Of a stretch of DNA of 53,510 nucleotides, positions 51,932 through 53,510 are shown piece after piece. Both the position numbers and the translations under genes were made by a program. The notes under the pieces were generated by a model that had not been told where the DNA came from, did not search any database, and was given only the letters and a program-made list of their open reading frames with translations. The DNA is from an uncultured Lentisphaeria bacterium (GTDB taxonomy: Bacteria > Verrucomicrobiota > Lentisphaeria > Victivallales > Victivallaceae). The stretch spans positions 1 through 53,510 of the forward strand of contig CAIPAT010000427.1 in assembly GCA_903863035.1 (NCBI GenBank), in the 5' to 3' direction. Position 1 is the stretch's first letter. Each line of letters begins with the position of its first letter.

Positions 51932-51947
51932 TGTTTTATATAAAACA
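51932..51947. promoter_or_regulatory. Perfect 16-bp palindrome in the divergent region
   Basis: TGTTTTATATAAAACA is perfectly self-complementary and surrounded by AT-rich sequence. It may be a binding site for a dimeric regulator or merely an AT-rich cruciform. Distances are 247 bases to lacI and 353 bases to the isomerase start. Confidence 0.4.
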
Positions 51948-52233
51948 TTTATATATTATAATTTTTATTTAATATTGTTAATGTCTCACAAAAACATCGA
52001 ATGGAATCCTACTCCAGCCGCCATAAAAATGCTACCTGTTAAAAAAACGCATGGGTAATATGTCCTGACAAGATATAAGCCGGGCTGATACTTTCGTACC
52101 ATGCCCGGATTGAAATATTTGTTGTTTTATACCGATAGCCGTAGCATCCCATCAGCCGCAAGCATAGATTTTAAAAGTACTCTATCTTGAGCCTGTTAAT
52201 TGTTTAAATTCAATATTTAAATCGGCTTTCTTA

Positions 52234-52262
52234 TTGACATATATTAAAAACCGGTATATAAT
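52234..52262 (+). promoter_or_regulatory. Consensus sigma-70 promoter for the isomerase gene
   Basis: TTGACA at 52234-52239, a 17-base spacer, and TATAAT at 52257-52262. Both hexamers and the spacing equal the consensus. A start of transcription near 52269 would leave a short leader of about 30 bases before ATG52300. Confidence 0.85.
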
Positions 52263-52299
52263 TATTTTTCAGTTTAAATTTTAATATAAGGTGATAGAA

Positions 52300-53154
52300 A
52301 TGAAAGTTCTGCTGCATGTGAATTATTATGAAGGTGCCGGGAAACTGGATACGCTTTTTGATCTTGCCAAAATCAACGGCTGCGACGGCGTCGAACTGCG
52401 CCAGATATACCGCTTTCCGGATATGGATCAGCATCAGTACCAGGAAAAAATTGAACGTTTGAAGCAGAAATATCCGGAAATGGATATTGTCTTCGGTTGT
52501 ACGGTTGATTTTACCGGCGGTACGGCAGAGGAAGTTAAAAAGCAGAGTGATGTGCTGTTTGATTTTATGGACTGGGCTTCGTGCAAGTGCGGCACTCCCG
52601 CTATGAATTTCTTCACCGGAGCGATGATACGCAAAGATGTTGATTATACTGAATTTCAGCTTAACGGCAGCGGCATGGCGACTGAAGAACATTATCAAAA
52701 AGCCGCGCAAGGCCTGCGCATAGTCGGCGACAAAGCCGCATCGCTCAGGATGCTGATAGCGCTGGAAACTCATAACGGTTATCTGCATGATCTGGCCAAA
52801 CCATGTAAAAAGCTGATGGCAATGACCGCGCATGAAAGTATCGGCATCAATTATGACCACGGCAATATCATTCTGAACAATGATGGCGAATCAATCGCTG
52901 ATGTTTTCTCGCTGCTTGAAGGAAAAATTTATTACGCTCATTTGAAGAATCTGCTGAAATTTAAAAACAGCTATCAGGTTACCCATCTGGACGCCGGCTA
53001 TATTGATACGATGGAAGTTGTCGCCGGCCTGAGAAACAACCTGAAATCAGGCATGGTGGCAATTGAATATCCGTGTCCGGGCGATGGCATTATTGCCGCT
53101 AAACGCGACATGGAATACATGCACTTCATCAAAAACTGGCTGAAGATCAGTTGA
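52300..53154 (+). CDS. Sugar phosphate isomerase/epimerase-type TIM-barrel protein
   Basis: 284 residues from ATG52300 (AAGG eight bases upstream; the GTG at 52291 is not preferred). The layout is that of the AP-endonuclease-2-like sugar isomerase/epimerase family: MKVLLHVNYYEGAGKLD, NGCDGVELRQIYRFP, VFGCTVDFTG, MLIALETHNGYLHDL with a metal-binding Glu and His, IGINYDHGNIIL, IYYAHLKNLLKF and GMVAIEYPCPGDG. The segment resembles D-tagatose/D-psicose 3-epimerase relatives, but the exact substrate is unknown. It is transcribed alone from a consensus promoter, divergent from the LacI locus, and ends before the repeat array. Confidence 0.82.
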   Translation: MKVLLHVNYYEGAGKLDTLFDLAKINGCDGVELRQIYRFPDMDQHQYQEKIERLKQKYPEMDIVFGCTVDFTGGTAEEVKKQSDVLFDFMDWASCKCGTPAMNFFTGAMIRKDVDYTEFQLNGSGMATEEHYQKAAQGLRIVGDKAASLRMLIALETHNGYLHDLAKPCKKLMAMTAHESIGINYDHGNIILNNDGESIADVFSLLEGKIYYAHLKNLLKFKNSYQVTHLDAGYIDTMEVVAGLRNNLKSGMVAIEYPCPGDGIIAAKRDMEYMHFIKNWLKIS

Positions 53155-53169
53155 TTTTTTAAAATAACT

Positions 53170-53510
53170 TAACGAACAATAATTTGAATATCCAATATCC
53201 AAGGTAAAACATAGCGGCAAAATCCCGGGAGCGCCGGTCGTCAGACCGGCTTTACGGAACAAATCCGAATATCCAATATCCAACACGGAATATCCAATAT
53301 CCAACAAGGAATATCCAATATCCAAGGTAAAACATAGTGCCAAAATCCCGGGAGCGCCGGTCGTCAGACCGGCTTTACGAAACAAATCCGAATATCCAAT
53401 ATCCAACACGGAATATCCAATATCCAACACGGAATATCCAATATCCAACACGGAATATCCAATATCCAACACGGAATATCCAATATCCAACACGGAATAT
53501 CCAATATCCA
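53170..53510. repeat. Nested tandem-repeat array reaching the window edge
   Basis: The basic unit is a 21-base word GGAATATCCAATATCCAACAC, repeated at least six times from about 53388 to the edge. A higher-order unit of 123 bases (copies beginning with GGTAAAACATAG at 53203 and 53326) combines the GCCGGTC-GTCA-GACCGGC hairpin (twice, at about 53233-53250 and 53356-53373) with the 21-base words. There is no spacer diversity, so this is not CRISPR. The opposite-strand frame reading VLDIGYS over and over is an artefact of the repeat. Confidence 0.85.

Larger units (their letters stand above)
51686..52233. other. Long divergent intergenic region between LacI and isomerase genes
   Basis: Strongly AT-rich, with no supported reading frame. 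It holds the LacI operator candidate (51717-51728) and a perfect 16-bp palindrome (51932-51947). Promoters for both divergent transcripts should lie here. Confidence 0.5.

Noticed and set aside
52231-52860. 209-residue open frame on the minus strand across the isomerase gene
   Set aside because: It runs antisense to a gene with clear family motifs and a consensus promoter; its own sequence shows no domain.
53047-53493. Minus-strand frame reading VLDIGYSVLDIGYS repeatedly
   Set aside because: It is the direct translation of the 21-base tandem array, overlaps the end of a well-supported gene on the other strand, and has no start signal or other domain.
1-53510. tRNA, rRNA, riboswitch or CRISPR array
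   Set aside because: Reading both strands I found no cloverleaf, rRNA segment, named riboswitch or spacer array that I could support; a tRNAscan-SE and Rfam run would settle this.

Overview
The window looks like a chromosomal piece of a Gram-negative, polysaccharide-degrading bacterium, most plausibly of the phylum Lentisphaerota (Lentisphaerae) or a close PVC relative. This assignment is an inference from gene content, since no rRNA or other phylogenetic marker is present. Supporting signs are two pseudopilin-like proteins with the long hydrophobic [17 protein letters not shown] segment and a C-terminal DGHV motif, a giant AIDA/Fn3/PPC surface protein, many secreted glycosidase-like proteins without SusC/SusD, a meso-DAP type MurE (DNPR motif), lipoproteins, and intergenic regions filled with short dispersed repeats.

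Layout. 1-50: the 5' end of an IS5-type transposase leaving the window on the minus strand. 134-4639: a 1489-residue mosaic surface protein with a damaged-looking start. 4875-8269: an alpha/beta-hydrolase lipoprotein, then an overlapping pair of a DUF2334 deacetylase-like protein and an MGDG-synthase-like glycosyltransferase. 8260-13006: dinB, a secreted Gly-rich protein, a WecA/TagO-type phosphoglycosyl transferase and a COG0731 radical SAM protein. 13106-14494: an internally repetitive protein of unknown function with duplicated helix-turn-helix-like domains.

14.6-21.5 kb: a GntR-type regulator, a DUF4091 (GH123-like) hydrolase, a pseudopilin and an FAD-dependent oxidoreductase. These four genes lie between two near-identical copies of a roughly 96-bp repeat. 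They are followed by a BNR/GH74-like protein and a 1541-residue GH42-like protein. 28.6-34.3 kb: a DUF2293-like protein, a BamE-like lipoprotein between repeat-rich spacers, and a coupled uxs-murF-murE trio.

34.3-51.7 kb: a co-directional minus-strand polysaccharide-utilisation locus. Read in the direction of transcription it holds a LacI regulator, a pseudopilin, a heparinase II/III-like lyase with LamG, a LamG/discoidin/BNR_4 protein, an SGNH hydrolase, a GH116 glycosidase, an MFS transporter, a 2-hydroxyacid dehydrogenase, a TIM-barrel isomerase and a URO-D-like protein. Remnants of duplicated genes lie in its spacers. The likely logic is extracellular cleavage, uptake of oligosaccharides, intracellular hydrolysis and oxidation/isomerisation, under LacI control. 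52.2-53.2 kb: another TIM-barrel isomerase behind a perfect consensus sigma-70 promoter. The window ends in a nested tandem-repeat array. I recognised no tRNA, rRNA or CRISPR array.
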